DNA of 36,334 nucleotides from Micromonospora andamanensis. Its GTDB lineage: Bacteria; Actinomycetota; Actinomycetes; Mycobacteriales; Micromonosporaceae. The DNA lies in contig NZ_BOOZ01000059.1 of assembly GCF_016863495.1 (NCBI RefSeq), positions 1-36,334 on the forward strand, read 5' to 3'. Below the pieces are notes generated by a model. That model searched no databases. It had not been told where the DNA came from and saw nothing but the letters and a program-made list of their open reading frames with translations. Positions within the stretch are counted from its first letter, which is position 1; every line of letters starts with the position of its first letter. Shown here one piece after another: positions 7,841-15,647 of this stretch. Both the position numbers and the translations under genes were made by a program.

Positions 7841-10030
7841 ATGGCCACCCCTACGCCGCTGTCGCGGCTGTTCACCGTCGTGCTGGCCGGCGTACTCGCT
7901 GGCCTGGTCCTGGCGGTCGCCGCGCTGCCGGGCAACCTGTTGCTCGGTTTCGCCGCGAAGGCGGCGCTCGGGAACTACGCCGCGCTGCCGGACGCGTTGC
8001 GGACCCCGGCCACCCCGCAGCGCTCCTACCTCTATGCCAACGACGGCAAGACGCTGATCACCACGTTCTACGACGTCAACCGCACGGACGTGGCGCTGGC
8101 GGAGATCGCGCTGGTGATGCGTCAGGCGATCGTGGCCGCCGAGGACCGGCGTTTCTACGACCACGGTGGCGTCGACCTGCGCGGCATGCTCCGGGCGGTG
8201 GTCAGCAACGTGACCGAGGGCAGCGGGCAGGGGGGCTCCACGCTGACCATGCAGTACGTCCGCAACGTGCTGAAGACCGACCCGAGCCGTACCGCGGAGG
8301 AGCGGGCCGCGGCCACCGAGCCGACGATCGGGCGCAAGCTCCAGGAGATCCGGTACGCCAACGCGTTGGAGCAGCGCCTCGGCAAGGACGAGATCCTCAA
8401 CCGCTACCTCAACATCGCGTACTTCGGTTCCGGGGCGTACGGGGTGGCGGCGGCCAGTCAGCGTTACTTCTCCAAGGCGCCGGCTGACCTGACCCTCGCC
8501 GAGGCGGCGCTGCTCGCCGGCCTGGTGCAGTCGCCGGAGGCGTACAGCCCGATCGACGGCGACGCCGACGCGGCGCTGGAGCGTCGGGGGTACGTGCTGG
8601 ACTCCATGGTCGAGACCGGGGCGATCACCGCCGATCAGGCCGCCGAGGCCCGGGCCGAGACGTTGACGCTGGACCCGAGCGAGCAGGCCAACGGCTGCGC
8701 CGCCACCACCAGCGGCCGTGACGGCTGGGGCTTCTTCTGCGACTACCTGCGCCGCTGGTGGGTCGCCCAGCCGGAGTTCGGCGACACTGTGGAGGAACGG
8801 GAGCAGGCGCTACGGCGCGGTGGCTACCGCGTGGTGACGACGCTGGACCCGCAGATCCAGGCCACCGCGCAGCGTCAGGCCACCGGCATCTACGGGTACG
8901 ACAACCCGCGTGCCGTACCGGTCGCCGCTGTCGAGCCCGGCACCGGTCGCGTGCTGGCGATGGCGGTCAACCGCCACTACAGCCTCGACGACAACCCCGA
9001 CGGGCAGGTCAACTACCCGAACACCGTGAACCCGCTGATCTCCGGTGGCGCCGGTGTCGCCGGCTACCAGGCCGGCTCCACGTTCAAGCTGTTCACCATG
9101 CTCGCCGCGCTGGAGTCCGGGCGGACGCTGTCCACCGGGTTCGACGCGCCCAGCCGACTGCCCACCCGGTACGCCGCCGAGGGGGAGGGCAGCTGCGACG
9201 GTCGCTGGTGCCCGGGCAACTCCAACCCGGAGTGGATGGACGGCTACCGGATGATGTGGGACGGCTTCGGCCGCTCGGTCAACACCTACTTCGTCTGGCT
9301 GGCCGAGCAGGTCGGGCCGGAGAAGGTGGTCGAGATGGCGCAGCGCCTGGGCATCACCTTCCGCGCCGAGTCCGACGCCGACTTCGCCGTCAACGACGCG
9401 GCCGACTGGGGCGCGTTCACCCTCGGCGTGGCCGCCACCACGCCACTCGACCTGGCCAACGCGTACGCCACTGTGGCGGCCGAGGGGACGTACTGCGCGC
9501 CGCTGCCGGTGGTGTCGGTGACCGCGCCGGACGGACAGCGGCTGGCGGTCGGTGACCCGTCCTGCCGGCGGGTGCTCGACGCCGACGTGGCCCGCGCCGC
9601 CACCGACGCGGCGCGCTGCCCGGTGGGTCAGCAATCCGCCTTCGGGCAGTGCAACGGCGGCACCGCCACCGCAGTGAACCGGATCCTCGACGGCCGGCCG
9701 GTGGCCGGCAAGACCGGCAGCTCCGACCAGGCCGCCACGGAGAGCTTCGTCGGGTACACCCCGCAGGTCGCGGTCGCCGGTATCGCCGCGAACCCGGACG
9801 ACCCGACCGACTCGGTAGGTGCCGCCGTGCAGGCCCGGGTCATCGACGCGGTTGCCCGGATCATCGGCACGGCCGTCGAGGGCCAGCCGGCACAGGCATT
9901 CACCCCGCCCAGCCGCGAACTCGTCGGCACCCCCCGCCGCCCGGTCGAACGCGACCCGCTCCCCGACCCTCGCCGCACCCCCGACAACCCCCTGTCCGAC
10001 CTCCGCCGCTGGCTCCAAAACCGCGGCTGA
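7841..10030 (+). CDS. Bifunctional (class A) penicillin-binding protein
   Basis: 729 aa from the ATG at 7841; an in-frame GTG at 7814 is an alternative start. A single N-terminal membrane anchor (about residues 11-38) is followed by a GT51 glycosyltransferase domain with EDRRFYDHGG (catalytic Glu101), GGSTLTMQ, KLQEIRYANALE and the NRYLN-type motif. The transpeptidase domain has all three motifs: STFK (Ser413, Lys416), SVN (479-481) and KTGS (624-627). The tail is Pro/Arg-rich with no PASTA domain. It polymerises and crosslinks peptidoglycan outside the membrane. A hairpin element follows at 10075, before the convergent ThDP-enzyme gene. Confidence 0.95.
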   Translation: MATPTPLSRLFTVVLAGVLAGLVLAVAALPGNLLLGFAAKAALGNYAALPDALRTPATPQRSYLYANDGKTLITTFYDVNRTDVALAEIALVMRQAIVAAEDRRFYDHGGVDLRGMLRAVVSNVTEGSGQGGSTLTMQYVRNVLKTDPSRTAEERAAATEPTIGRKLQEIRYANALEQRLGKDEILNRYLNIAYFGSGAYGVAAASQRYFSKAPADLTLAEAALLAGLVQSPEAYSPIDGDADAALERRGYVLDSMVETGAITADQAAEARAETLTLDPSEQANGCAATTSGRDGWGFFCDYLRRWWVAQPEFGDTVEEREQALRRGGYRVVTTLDPQIQATAQRQATGIYGYDNPRAVPVAAVEPGTGRVLAMAVNRHYSLDDNPDGQVNYPNTVNPLISGGAGVAGYQAGSTFKLFTMLAALESGRTLSTGFDAPSRLPTRYAAEGEGSCDGRWCPGNSNPEWMDGYRMMWDGFGRSVNTYFVWLAEQVGPEKVVEMAQRLGITFRAESDADFAVNDAADWGAFTLGVAATTPLDLANAYATVAAEGTYCAPLPVVSVTAPDGQRLAVGDPSCRRVLDADVARAATDAARCPVGQQSAFGQCNGGTATAVNRILDGRPVAGKTGSSDQAATESFVGYTPQVAVAGIAANPDDPTDSVGAAVQARVIDAVARIIGTAVEGQPAQAFTPPSRELVGTPRRPVERDPLPDPRRTPDNPLSDLRRWLQNRG

Positions 10031-10074
10031 CCCCACCCACCCCTGCCCCCACCCCTCCCTCCGGGTCATATCCC

Positions 10075-10135
10075 GTTGATCATGAGGTTGACGGCAAGTT
10101 TGATCTCTGAGACTGCCGCCAACCTCATGATCAAC
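10075..10135. repeat. Dispersed hairpin element, copy 2 (22-bp stem)
   Basis: The arm GTTGATCATGAGGTTGACGGCA (first 20 bases shown by position 10075-10094) pairs with 10114-10135 over 22 bp with a single mismatch; the loop is 17 nt. C-rich sequence lies left (10024-10065) and G-rich sequence right (10139-10160). It lies between convergent genes and could also terminate both. Confidence 0.85.
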
Positions 10136-10161
10136 AGGGTGGGTGGGGTGGTTGGGGTGGG

Positions 10162-12012
10162 TCAGGGGCGGCGGGGGCGGTAGGTGGTGAGGACGCTGGG
10201 GATGCCGCGGCGGACTATGCCGGCCCAGTCGGTGTCGCCGCGCAACATGGCGGCGGCGGTCTTGCGAGCCTGGTCGGCGGTGAAGTGTGGGGGCATCATC
10301 AGCTCTGCGGGGTCGACCAGCGCGTTGATCACCGTGGGACGGTCGGCGCGCAGGGCCCGGTCCCAGACGTCGGCCACCTGGTCCGGGTGGTCGACCAGCT
10401 CGCCGCGCAGCCCCAGCACCTCACCCCACCGGTGGTACGCGATGTCGGGCAGCTGCTGGCTGTCCGGGAACATCGGGGTGCCCTCGGTGGAGCGCTGCTC
10501 CCAGCTGACGAAGGCCAGATCCCGGTTGTTGAGCACCAGCACCACGAACCGTGGATCGGCCCAGCCCTGCCAGTACTTCGCCACGGTGATCAGCTCGTTG
10601 ACCCCGTTCATCTGCATCGCGCCGTCACCGATCAGGGCCACCAGCGGGCGGTCCGGGTGGGCGAACTTGGCCGCCAGGGCGTACGGCATGGCGCCGCCCA
10701 TGGACAGCAGCGTGCCCGACAGGCTGGCCAGCATCCCTGGGCGGACCCTGATGTGCCGGGCGTACCAGGCGGTGGTGGTGCCGCAGTCGACGGCGAGCAT
10801 CACGTCGTCGGGCAGGCGGTCGCTGAGGTTGGCGAAGAGCAACTGGGGGTTCACCGGGTTGGCGTTCTGCTCGGCCAGTTCCCGTTGGGACTGCCGCCAG
10901 GCGGCGGTGGCCCCCGCGATGGTCTGTCGCCACCGGGTCGGTCCCGGGTCCGGGCCGAGCGCGGCCAGCAGGGCCCGCAGCGTCGGTGCGGCGTCACCTG
11001 TCAGGTTCACCTCGGTCGGGTAGCGCAGACCGAGCTGGGTGCCGTCGTGGTCGATCTGCACCGCCCGCGCCTGCCCGGGCGGCGGGTAGAACTCCGAGTA
11101 CGGCATGTTGCTGCCGACGATGAGCAGCCGGTCGCACTGGTTCATCAACTGCCAGCTCGGTCGGGTGCCGAGCAGCCCGATCGCGCCTGTCACCCACGGC
11201 TCCCGGTGGTCCACCGCGGTGAACCCGAGCAGCGCCGTCGCCACCCCCGCGCCGAGGCGGTGGGCGATCTCGCGTACCTCGTTCTCGGCGCCGAGCGCGC
11301 CCTGGCCGACGAGCATGGCCACCCGTTCGCCGCTGCCGAGCACCTCGGCGGCGTGCCGGATGTCCGCCTCCGGCGGCACCGTCGGGCCGCTGCTCGGCAC
11401 GCTGCTGGTGTGGTAGAAACCGTGCGCGTGCGGCGGGTTGGGCACCGCGGGCAGGTCCTGCACGTCGAGCGGCAGCACCAGAGCGGTGACCGTACGCCGG
11501 GCCAGCGCCGTCCGGCAGGCCCGGTCCACCAGGTGGCGTACCTGGGACGGGTGGTCGAGCTGGGCCAGGAACGCCGCCGCCACATCCTTGTAGAGGGCGA
11601 GCAGGTCCACCTCCTGGTAGTAGCCGCCGCCCTCGGCGGTGAGCGCGGTGTGCCCGACCAGAGCCACCACCGGCTGGTGATCCAGTTTCGCGTCGTAGAG
11701 CCCGTTGAGCGCGTGGATGGCACCGGGGCCGCTGGTGACCAGCACCGCGCCGATCGGTCCGCCGCCGTACTTGACGTGCGCCGAGGCGGCGAAACCGGCG
11801 GTCTCCTCGTGCCGTACCTGGACGAACTGCGTGTGCTCGGTTGCCCGTTGCAGGGCCGAGGTCATCCCGTTGATGCCGTCGCCCGGGAAGCCGAAGTAGC
11901 GGCGTACGCCCCAGCAGGCGAGCCGCTGCACGATGTGGTCCGCGACGGTGGCCTCGCGGGGCAGCGGCCACGGGTCGGCCGGCACGAGCGTGCCGACGTG
12001 GTCTGCGCTCAT
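10162..12012 (-). CDS. ThDP-dependent enzyme, pyruvate oxidase/acetolactate synthase family
   Basis: 616 aa from the ATG at 12012, with a GGAAAGG Shine-Dalgarno 8 nt upstream. It has the three-domain layout of ThDP decarboxylases/oxidases: an N-terminal PYR domain with the catalytic Glu in RHEETAGFAA (Glu69), a central Rossmann-like domain (about 215-355), and a C-terminal PP domain with the ThDP/Mg signature GDG (462-464) and NN (495-496). Overall it looks most like PoxB-type pyruvate dehydrogenase (quinone) proteins, but without substrate-specific evidence an acetolactate-synthase-like or oxalyl-type role cannot be excluded. No membrane helix is visible. It is transcribed after the DUF998 gene, 91 bp away. 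Confidence 0.88.
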   Translation of the reverse strand: MSADHVGTLVPADPWPLPREATVADHIVQRLACWGVRRYFGFPGDGINGMTSALQRATEHTQFVQVRHEETAGFAASAHVKYGGGPIGAVLVTSGPGAIHALNGLYDAKLDHQPVVALVGHTALTAEGGGYYQEVDLLALYKDVAAAFLAQLDHPSQVRHLVDRACRTALARRTVTALVLPLDVQDLPAVPNPPHAHGFYHTSSVPSSGPTVPPEADIRHAAEVLGSGERVAMLVGQGALGAENEVREIAHRLGAGVATALLGFTAVDHREPWVTGAIGLLGTRPSWQLMNQCDRLLIVGSNMPYSEFYPPPGQARAVQIDHDGTQLGLRYPTEVNLTGDAAPTLRALLAALGPDPGPTRWRQTIAGATAAWRQSQRELAEQNANPVNPQLLFANLSDRLPDDVMLAVDCGTTTAWYARHIRVRPGMLASLSGTLLSMGGAMPYALAAKFAHPDRPLVALIGDGAMQMNGVNELITVAKYWQGWADPRFVVLVLNNRDLAFVSWEQRSTEGTPMFPDSQQLPDIAYHRWGEVLGLRGELVDHPDQVADVWDRALRADRPTVINALVDPAELMMPPHFTADQARKTAAAMLRGDTDWAGIVRRGIPSVLTTYRPRRP

Positions 12013-12103
12013 CGGTGCGCCTTTCCGGGTCGGGCTGCGGACGGAGTGGCCCGGCATCCCCGGTCCGACATGAACGAAACCACCCGATCGGGACATGTTC
12101 CGG

Positions 12104-12706
12104 TCAGCCTGACCGCAGGGCCAGCCAGGTGAAGAGCGCGGCGAGCCAGCCCCATCCGGTGACGATGACGGCGCGCTGGATGAGGCCGAGGCGCGGCGAG
12201 GTCTGCTCCCACGCCCTGCCGAACCAGCCGAACCCGATGAACAGGGCGAGGGCGACACCACCCGAGACGACTCTCCAGGCCATCCCGGGCAGGGTGAACG
12301 CACCGGCTGCCGCGGCGACCGGCAGGGACAGGAAGACGACGGCCCCGGCGAGATCGTGGCGCCGATGCGCGGTGCTGTGTTGCTCCGGTATCCCGGTCGG
12401 AGCGCCCGGCGGGTAGCCCAGCATCGGATCCATCGGGAACACCCCGGACGCGACGAGGCTGAGCCCGAACACGGTGAGAACCACACCGATAAGGACGCCC
12501 GGGCCCGCGACGACCAGTTCGAGCGAGGCCACGGTGATCGCGGTGCCGGCGACGATGAAGTTGGCCGTCTGGATCCAGCCGCGTCGGCCCAGTGCCAGGG
12601 CACTTACCGGATGACGCACCGGTGAGTAGTCCGGTCGGCTCCCGCCGTCGACGAGGAACACCAGCACGAACAGCGCCGCGCCGGCGGCACCCATCCACAA
12701 GGTCAC
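12104..12706 (-). CDS. DUF998 family membrane protein
   Basis: 200 aa from the GTG at 12706 (GAAGG Shine-Dalgarno 5 nt upstream); an in-frame ATG at 12817 is possible but adds an Arg/His-rich, unlikely segment. Five to six membrane helices are present: WMGAAGAALFVLVFLVDG, ANFIVAGTAITVASLELVV, VLIGVVLTVFGLSLVASGVF, a central AGAVVFLSLPVAAAAGAF, and C-terminal GVALALFIGFGWFG and VTGWGWLAALFTWLAL. The motifs SPVRHPVSALALGRRGW and SGVFPMDPMLGYPPG are typical of DUF998. Function unknown. It is divergent from the AlkX-type gene. Confidence 0.8.
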   Translation of the reverse strand: MTLWMGAAGAALFVLVFLVDGGSRPDYSPVRHPVSALALGRRGWIQTANFIVAGTAITVASLELVVAGPGVLIGVVLTVFGLSLVASGVFPMDPMLGYPPGAPTGIPEQHSTAHRRHDLAGAVVFLSLPVAAAAGAFTLPGMAWRVVSGGVALALFIGFGWFGRAWEQTSPRLGLIQRAVIVTGWGWLAALFTWLALRSG

Positions 12707-12865
12707 GCGAGCCTTCTTCCTGAAGCGGACCGGAGTCTCCGTCGACCCAGTACACCCGTCGAGCCGGCGGCGGGCCCAGTGCCGATGGTCATGCGGCCCG
12801 TCGTGCCTGCCTGGCATGGCCGTCGTGCGGGGCGGTCGCGTCGCAGCCGACGGAGGTCAGGTGGG

Positions 12866-12871
12866 TAGGGT
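12866..12871 (+). promoter_or_regulatory. -10 box TAGGGT, leaderless start
   Basis: TAGGGT (TANNNT) ends 7 nt before the ATG at 12879, which supports that ATG over the upstream in-frame ATG at 12816. Confidence 0.45.
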
Positions 12872-12878
12872 CGGCGGC

Positions 12879-13970
12879 ATGGTCGCCCACCGCCTGACGC
12901 GGGACGAAGCCCGCCGGATCGCGATCCACGCCCAACTGCTCGCCGAGCCGCGCCCGAGCGACCTGGTGCAGGTGGTCGAGCGCCTCACGATCCTGCAACT
13001 CGACCCCACCGCGGCCATCGCGCCCAGTGCCGATCTCGTGTTGTGGAGCCGGCTCGGTCCGGCCTACGATCCGGCGCAGCTGACCAGGGCGATCGAGGTC
13101 GAGCGCAGGCTGGTCGAGACCGTGGCGTACATCCGGACGCCTGGCGACCTGCCCGCGGTGATCGCCGAGTCCCGCGCCGCGACCCATCAGTCCGCCCGAG
13201 CCTGGGTCGAGCAGAACGAGTCCTTCCGTCGGGACATCCTGGCGCTCCTGGCGGCGAGGGGTCCGCTGCTGTCCCGGGACATCCCGGACACCAGTGTGGT
13301 GCCGTGGCCGTCGAGCGGTTGGACCAGCAACCGCAACGTCACCAAGATGCTCGAACTGATGGCCCGGCAGGGCCAGGTGGCGATCTCCGGCCGGAAGGGA
13401 CGGCAGCGCTACTGGGATCTGCCCGAACGGGTGTACCCGGTCGACCTGCCCGACCTCGATCCGGACGAGGCGGCCCGGCTGCGGGACAGGCGTCGGCTCG
13501 CCGCGTTGGGCATCGCCCGCTCCGGTGGCACGCTGGCCCCGGGCGAGTCACCGTTCGTCGGCGTCGCGGGGGAGGAGGCCGTGGTCGAGGGCGTGCCCGG
13601 GACCTGGCGGGTCGACCCGACGTACCTCGGGCTGCCGTTCGAGGGGCGCACCGCGCTGCTGTCGCCGTTCGACAGGCTGATCCACGACCGGGTACGGACC
13701 GAGCAGCTGTTCGGCTACGAGTACCTCCTGGAGATGTACAAGCCTCGGGAAAAGCGTCGGTGGGGCTACTTCGCCCTGCCCGTACTCCATCACGACCGGC
13801 TCGTCGGCAAGCTGGACGCCACCGCGGACCGCCGGGCGGGTGTCCTGGTGGTCAACGCCCTGCACCAGGACGTCCCCTTCACCCGGGCGATGACCGCCGA
13901 GGTCGACGCCGAGATCGACGCTCTCGCCACCTGGCTGGGCCTGGCGACCAGCCGATCCGAGGTGCTGTAG
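12879..13970 (+). CDS. Winged-helix DNA glycosylase, YcaQ/AlkX type (HTH_42)
   Basis: 363 aa. It matches the HTH_42/YcaQ family of monofunctional DNA glycosylases that unhook interstrand crosslinks and remove bulky alkylated bases. The N-terminal winged-helix region contains LTILQLDPTAAI, i.e. the QxD catalytic motif (Gln40, Asp42) that marks the AlkX/YcaQ branch, as opposed to QxQ in AlkZ-type self-resistance enzymes. A second wing (TSNRNVTKMLELMARQGQVAISGRKGRQRYW) and a C-terminal beta domain (LLSPFDRLIHDRVRTEQLFGYEYLLEMY) follow. The chosen ATG at 12879 has a TAGGGT -10 box 7 nt upstream. It stands 241 bp before the peptide gene, same strand; whether it belongs to that cluster is open. Confidence 0.87.
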   Translation: MVAHRLTRDEARRIAIHAQLLAEPRPSDLVQVVERLTILQLDPTAAIAPSADLVLWSRLGPAYDPAQLTRAIEVERRLVETVAYIRTPGDLPAVIAESRAATHQSARAWVEQNESFRRDILALLAARGPLLSRDIPDTSVVPWPSSGWTSNRNVTKMLELMARQGQVAISGRKGRQRYWDLPERVYPVDLPDLDPDEAARLRDRRRLAALGIARSGGTLAPGESPFVGVAGEEAVVEGVPGTWRVDPTYLGLPFEGRTALLSPFDRLIHDRVRTEQLFGYEYLLEMYKPREKRRWGYFALPVLHHDRLVGKLDATADRRAGVLVVNALHQDVPFTRAMTAEVDAEIDALATWLGLATSRSEVL

Positions 13971-14034
13971 CCGCCACGGGTGGTCGGTACGTGCGCGGTC
14001 CGGCGTCGGCGCGTGCGCCCGGTCCATCAGGGAC

Positions 14035-14056
14035 CTGCCGGTCAACTGCCGGTCAA
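14035..14056 (+). promoter_or_regulatory. Tandem 11-bp direct repeat upstream of peptide cluster
   Basis: CTGCCGGTCAA occurs twice, perfectly and head to tail (14035-14045, 14046-14056). A period of 11 bp puts both copies on one face of the helix, the spacing known for SARP-type activator sites. It lies in the 241-bp gap before the precursor gene, 30 bp above a TAGCGT -10-like hexamer (14086-14091). Function inferred only. Confidence 0.5.
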
Positions 14057-14085
14057 TCTCCTGGATCCGTCTCCCGGCGTGGAAA

Positions 14086-14091
14086 TAGCGT
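14086..14091 (+). promoter_or_regulatory. Possible -10 box TAGCGT of peptide cluster
   Basis: TAGCGT is identical to the -10 hexamers before the DUF3097 and PucR genes. Here it would give a leader of about 115 nt, ending in the strong ribosome binding site of the precursor gene. Confidence 0.35.
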
Positions 14092-14211
14092 TCCTGGTAA
14101 CCGCTGCGGGTGACGTTCTCGTCAACGGGACCTTCCACAGCGGGCCATCCAACACCTGTTCGTGCCTACCGGTAAGCGACCGCGGCGCGGGCATCAGGAA
14201 GGGAGAGCGCA

Positions 14212-14343
14212 ATGTCGGAGATCACTGAGGTCGTCGAGACCGAAATCACCGAGCAGGCCACCCCCGAGGTCGAGGACTCGGCCGAGGCCGCCGAGGTCCG
14301 CCAGCCGTCGACCCGCGTGATGTGCTGCGACCAGGCCGTCTGA
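14212..14343 (+). CDS. Putative RiPP precursor peptide (43 aa)
   Basis: A small gene of 43 codons with an excellent Shine-Dalgarno (AGGAAGGGAGA) 5 nt upstream of the ATG at 14212. The first 28 residues are strongly acidic (MSEITEVVETEITEQATPEV and on; about eleven Glu/Asp, no Lys or Arg until position 30). The last 13 (QPSTRVMCCDQAV) differ sharply, with a vicinal Cys pair and an Arg. This acidic-leader plus short Cys-containing-core layout is typical of RiPP precursors. It has no Tyr, Trp, Phe or Gly. A strong hairpin begins 9 bp after the stop, and candidate modifying, export and protease genes follow. I recognise no known precursor family. It could instead be an unrelated small acidic protein. 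Confidence 0.72.
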   Translation: MSEITEVVETEITEQATPEVEDSAEAAEVRQPSTRVMCCDQAV

Positions 14344-14351
14344 TGTGAGCC

Positions 14352-14386
14352 GGTGGTCCGGGTCGGCGATGCCGGCCCGGACCATC
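14352..14386 (+). terminator. Attenuator-like hairpin after precursor gene
   Basis: A 16-bp stem (14352-14367 with 14371-14386, two G-U pairs) around a 3-nt loop (GAT), in the gap between the precursor stop and the next start. Partial terminators at this place are common in RiPP operons, where they make precursor mRNA exceed that of the enzymes. It also argues against starting the next gene at the GTG at 14345. Confidence 0.65.
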
Positions 14387-14425
14387 ACCGCCGATTCCGC
14401 TCGACCGACCGAGATTGGCTGCGAA

Positions 14426-14902
14426 ATGACCGAAATCGTCGTCAAGCCCGCCGAGGAACTCCGCTGGGAGGTTCCCCACGACACCTCCACCAACCGGATC
14501 GCCGACCTGGCCGAGGTGCGGCGGTACATCGACGCCATCGACTTCGGGCCGCTCAAGCACCGGCTCACCCAGGGACGCGACGTGCTGGGCAGTGAATGGA
14601 GCCCGGCCCGCGCGGACTACTACGAGCGGCTCTACAAGAACTGGTTGTACCTGCGTCGTCGGTACGAGGGTGAGCTGCTGCCTCCACACATCGACATCGA
14701 CGAGTTCTGGCACGGTCATATCCTCGACACGCACGCGTACTTCGCCCACTGTGACCGGATCTTCGGTTACTACTTCCACCACTTCCCGTACTTCGGCACG
14801 CGTGGACCGGCCGACCGTACGAACCTCTCGAACGCCTGGCAGCAGACCCAGGACAGATACCACGCCGAATTCGGCGAGTACATCTACGACTTCGTGGAGT
14901 AG
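14426..14902 (+). CDS. GRDP-like (glycine-rich-domain-protein-like) His-rich small protein
   Basis: 158 aa. The core IDIDEFWHGHILDTHAYFAHC (residues 89-109) matches the WHxHxLxxxxYxxDC pattern of the GRDP/DUF1399 family known from plants and short bacterial homologues. It continues FGYYFHHFPYFG (113-124). His96, His98, His103, His108, Cys109, His118 and His119 form a dense set of possible metal ligands. No membrane segment or signal. Bacterial members have no established function that I know of. Placed directly after the precursor, it is the prime candidate for a peptide-modifying or peptide-binding enzyme (inference). The ATG at 14426 is preferred over GTG 14345 because the latter would translate the hairpin. 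The next gene starts 4 bp after its stop. Confidence 0.78.
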   Translation: MTEIVVKPAEELRWEVPHDTSTNRIADLAEVRRYIDAIDFGPLKHRLTQGRDVLGSEWSPARADYYERLYKNWLYLRRRYEGELLPPHIDIDEFWHGHILDTHAYFAHCDRIFGYYFHHFPYFGTRGPADRTNLSNAWQQTQDRYHAEFGEYIYDFVE

Positions 14903-14906
14903 AACG

Positions 14907-15647
14907 GTGACGTCCGACCCGCTTCTGTGCTACGTCCACATCAACAAGAACGCCGGCAACAGCATCATCGAGGCGTTGCTGAACAACTACCCCGGCCGGT
15001 TCCGGCAGTACCTCGTGTCCGGCCGGAGAAGCAACGGGGGGCCGGGGGCCAAAACCGTCGACAGTCCGGACGATGACGTGCGGCAGATCGTCTCGGAGAT
15101 CGTCGAGGGCCAGCACCGCCACGATGCGATAGCGCTCAACCTGCCGGTCGGCATCCATCGCAGGATCGACCGGCCGGTCCGGTACGTCACCATGCTGCGC
15201 GAGCCGGTCGACCGCTGTGTCTCCTACTGGTACTGGGCCTACCGCAAGCGCGACACCGGCAATCTCTGGGCCGCGCTTCAGGCCGGGCTGCCCGTCGGCG
15301 TAGCCGGCCTGCCGCTTCAGTTCCGCGACGACCAGGTGCGCTTCCTGTCCGGTACGACAAACGTCGAGACCACCGACGACGACCTGGCGCTGGCGATGAA
15401 GGCGGTCGAGGAGAACTTCGCCTTCGTCGGCACCGTCGAGCGGTTCGTCGAGTGCCAGGCCCGGCTCGGCGAGTTGTTGTCCTGGAAACGGCCGGCGACG
15501 TTCCACCTGAACAGCGGCGACCGCGACGATCAGCGACTGCTGCCCTCCGAGGCCATCGACATCTTCCGTGCCGCGAACACCCGGGACTTGGAACTGCACA
15601 CATGGTTGACGCGAAGCTACCTGCCGTCGGTACTCGGACGGACCTGA
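14907..15647 (+). CDS. PAPS-dependent sulfotransferase family protein
   Basis: 246 aa from the GTG at 14907, 4 bp after the previous stop. The N-terminal 5'-phosphosulfate loop reads HINKNAGNSI (residues 11-20), equivalent to the HxPKxAGTS motif of the sulfotransferase-2 family. The 3'-phosphate site reads LREPVDRCVSYWYW (97-110; Arg98, Arg103, Ser106). This is the PF03567-like branch, which sulfates hydroxyls of sugars or other acceptors using PAPS. It probably acts in the cytoplasm, as no membrane anchor is seen. Its gene lies between the GRDP-like gene and the exporter. The precursor peptide has no Tyr, so if the peptide is the acceptor, Ser/Thr or a modified residue would have to be sulfated (inference). 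Its end overlaps the exporter start by 46 bp. Confidence 0.82.
   Translation: MTSDPLLCYVHINKNAGNSIIEALLNNYPGRFRQYLVSGRRSNGGPGAKTVDSPDDDVRQIVSEIVEGQHRHDAIALNLPVGIHRRIDRPVRYVTMLREPVDRCVSYWYWAYRKRDTGNLWAALQAGLPVGVAGLPLQFRDDQVRFLSGTTNVETTDDDLALAMKAVEENFAFVGTVERFVECQARLGELLSWKRPATFHLNSGDRDDQRLLPSEAIDIFRAANTRDLELHTWLTRSYLPSVLGRT

Noticed and set aside
10162..12603. 813-residue version of the ThDP enzyme
   Set aside because: The first 197 residues are antisense-type sequence over the DUF998 gene; ATG 12012 has a proper Shine-Dalgarno and begins the PYR domain.
14345..14425. Longer GRDP-like protein from GTG 14345
   Set aside because: The 27 extra residues would be coded by the strong hairpin at 14352-14386 and show no family similarity; the ATG at 14426 begins a normal coding pattern.
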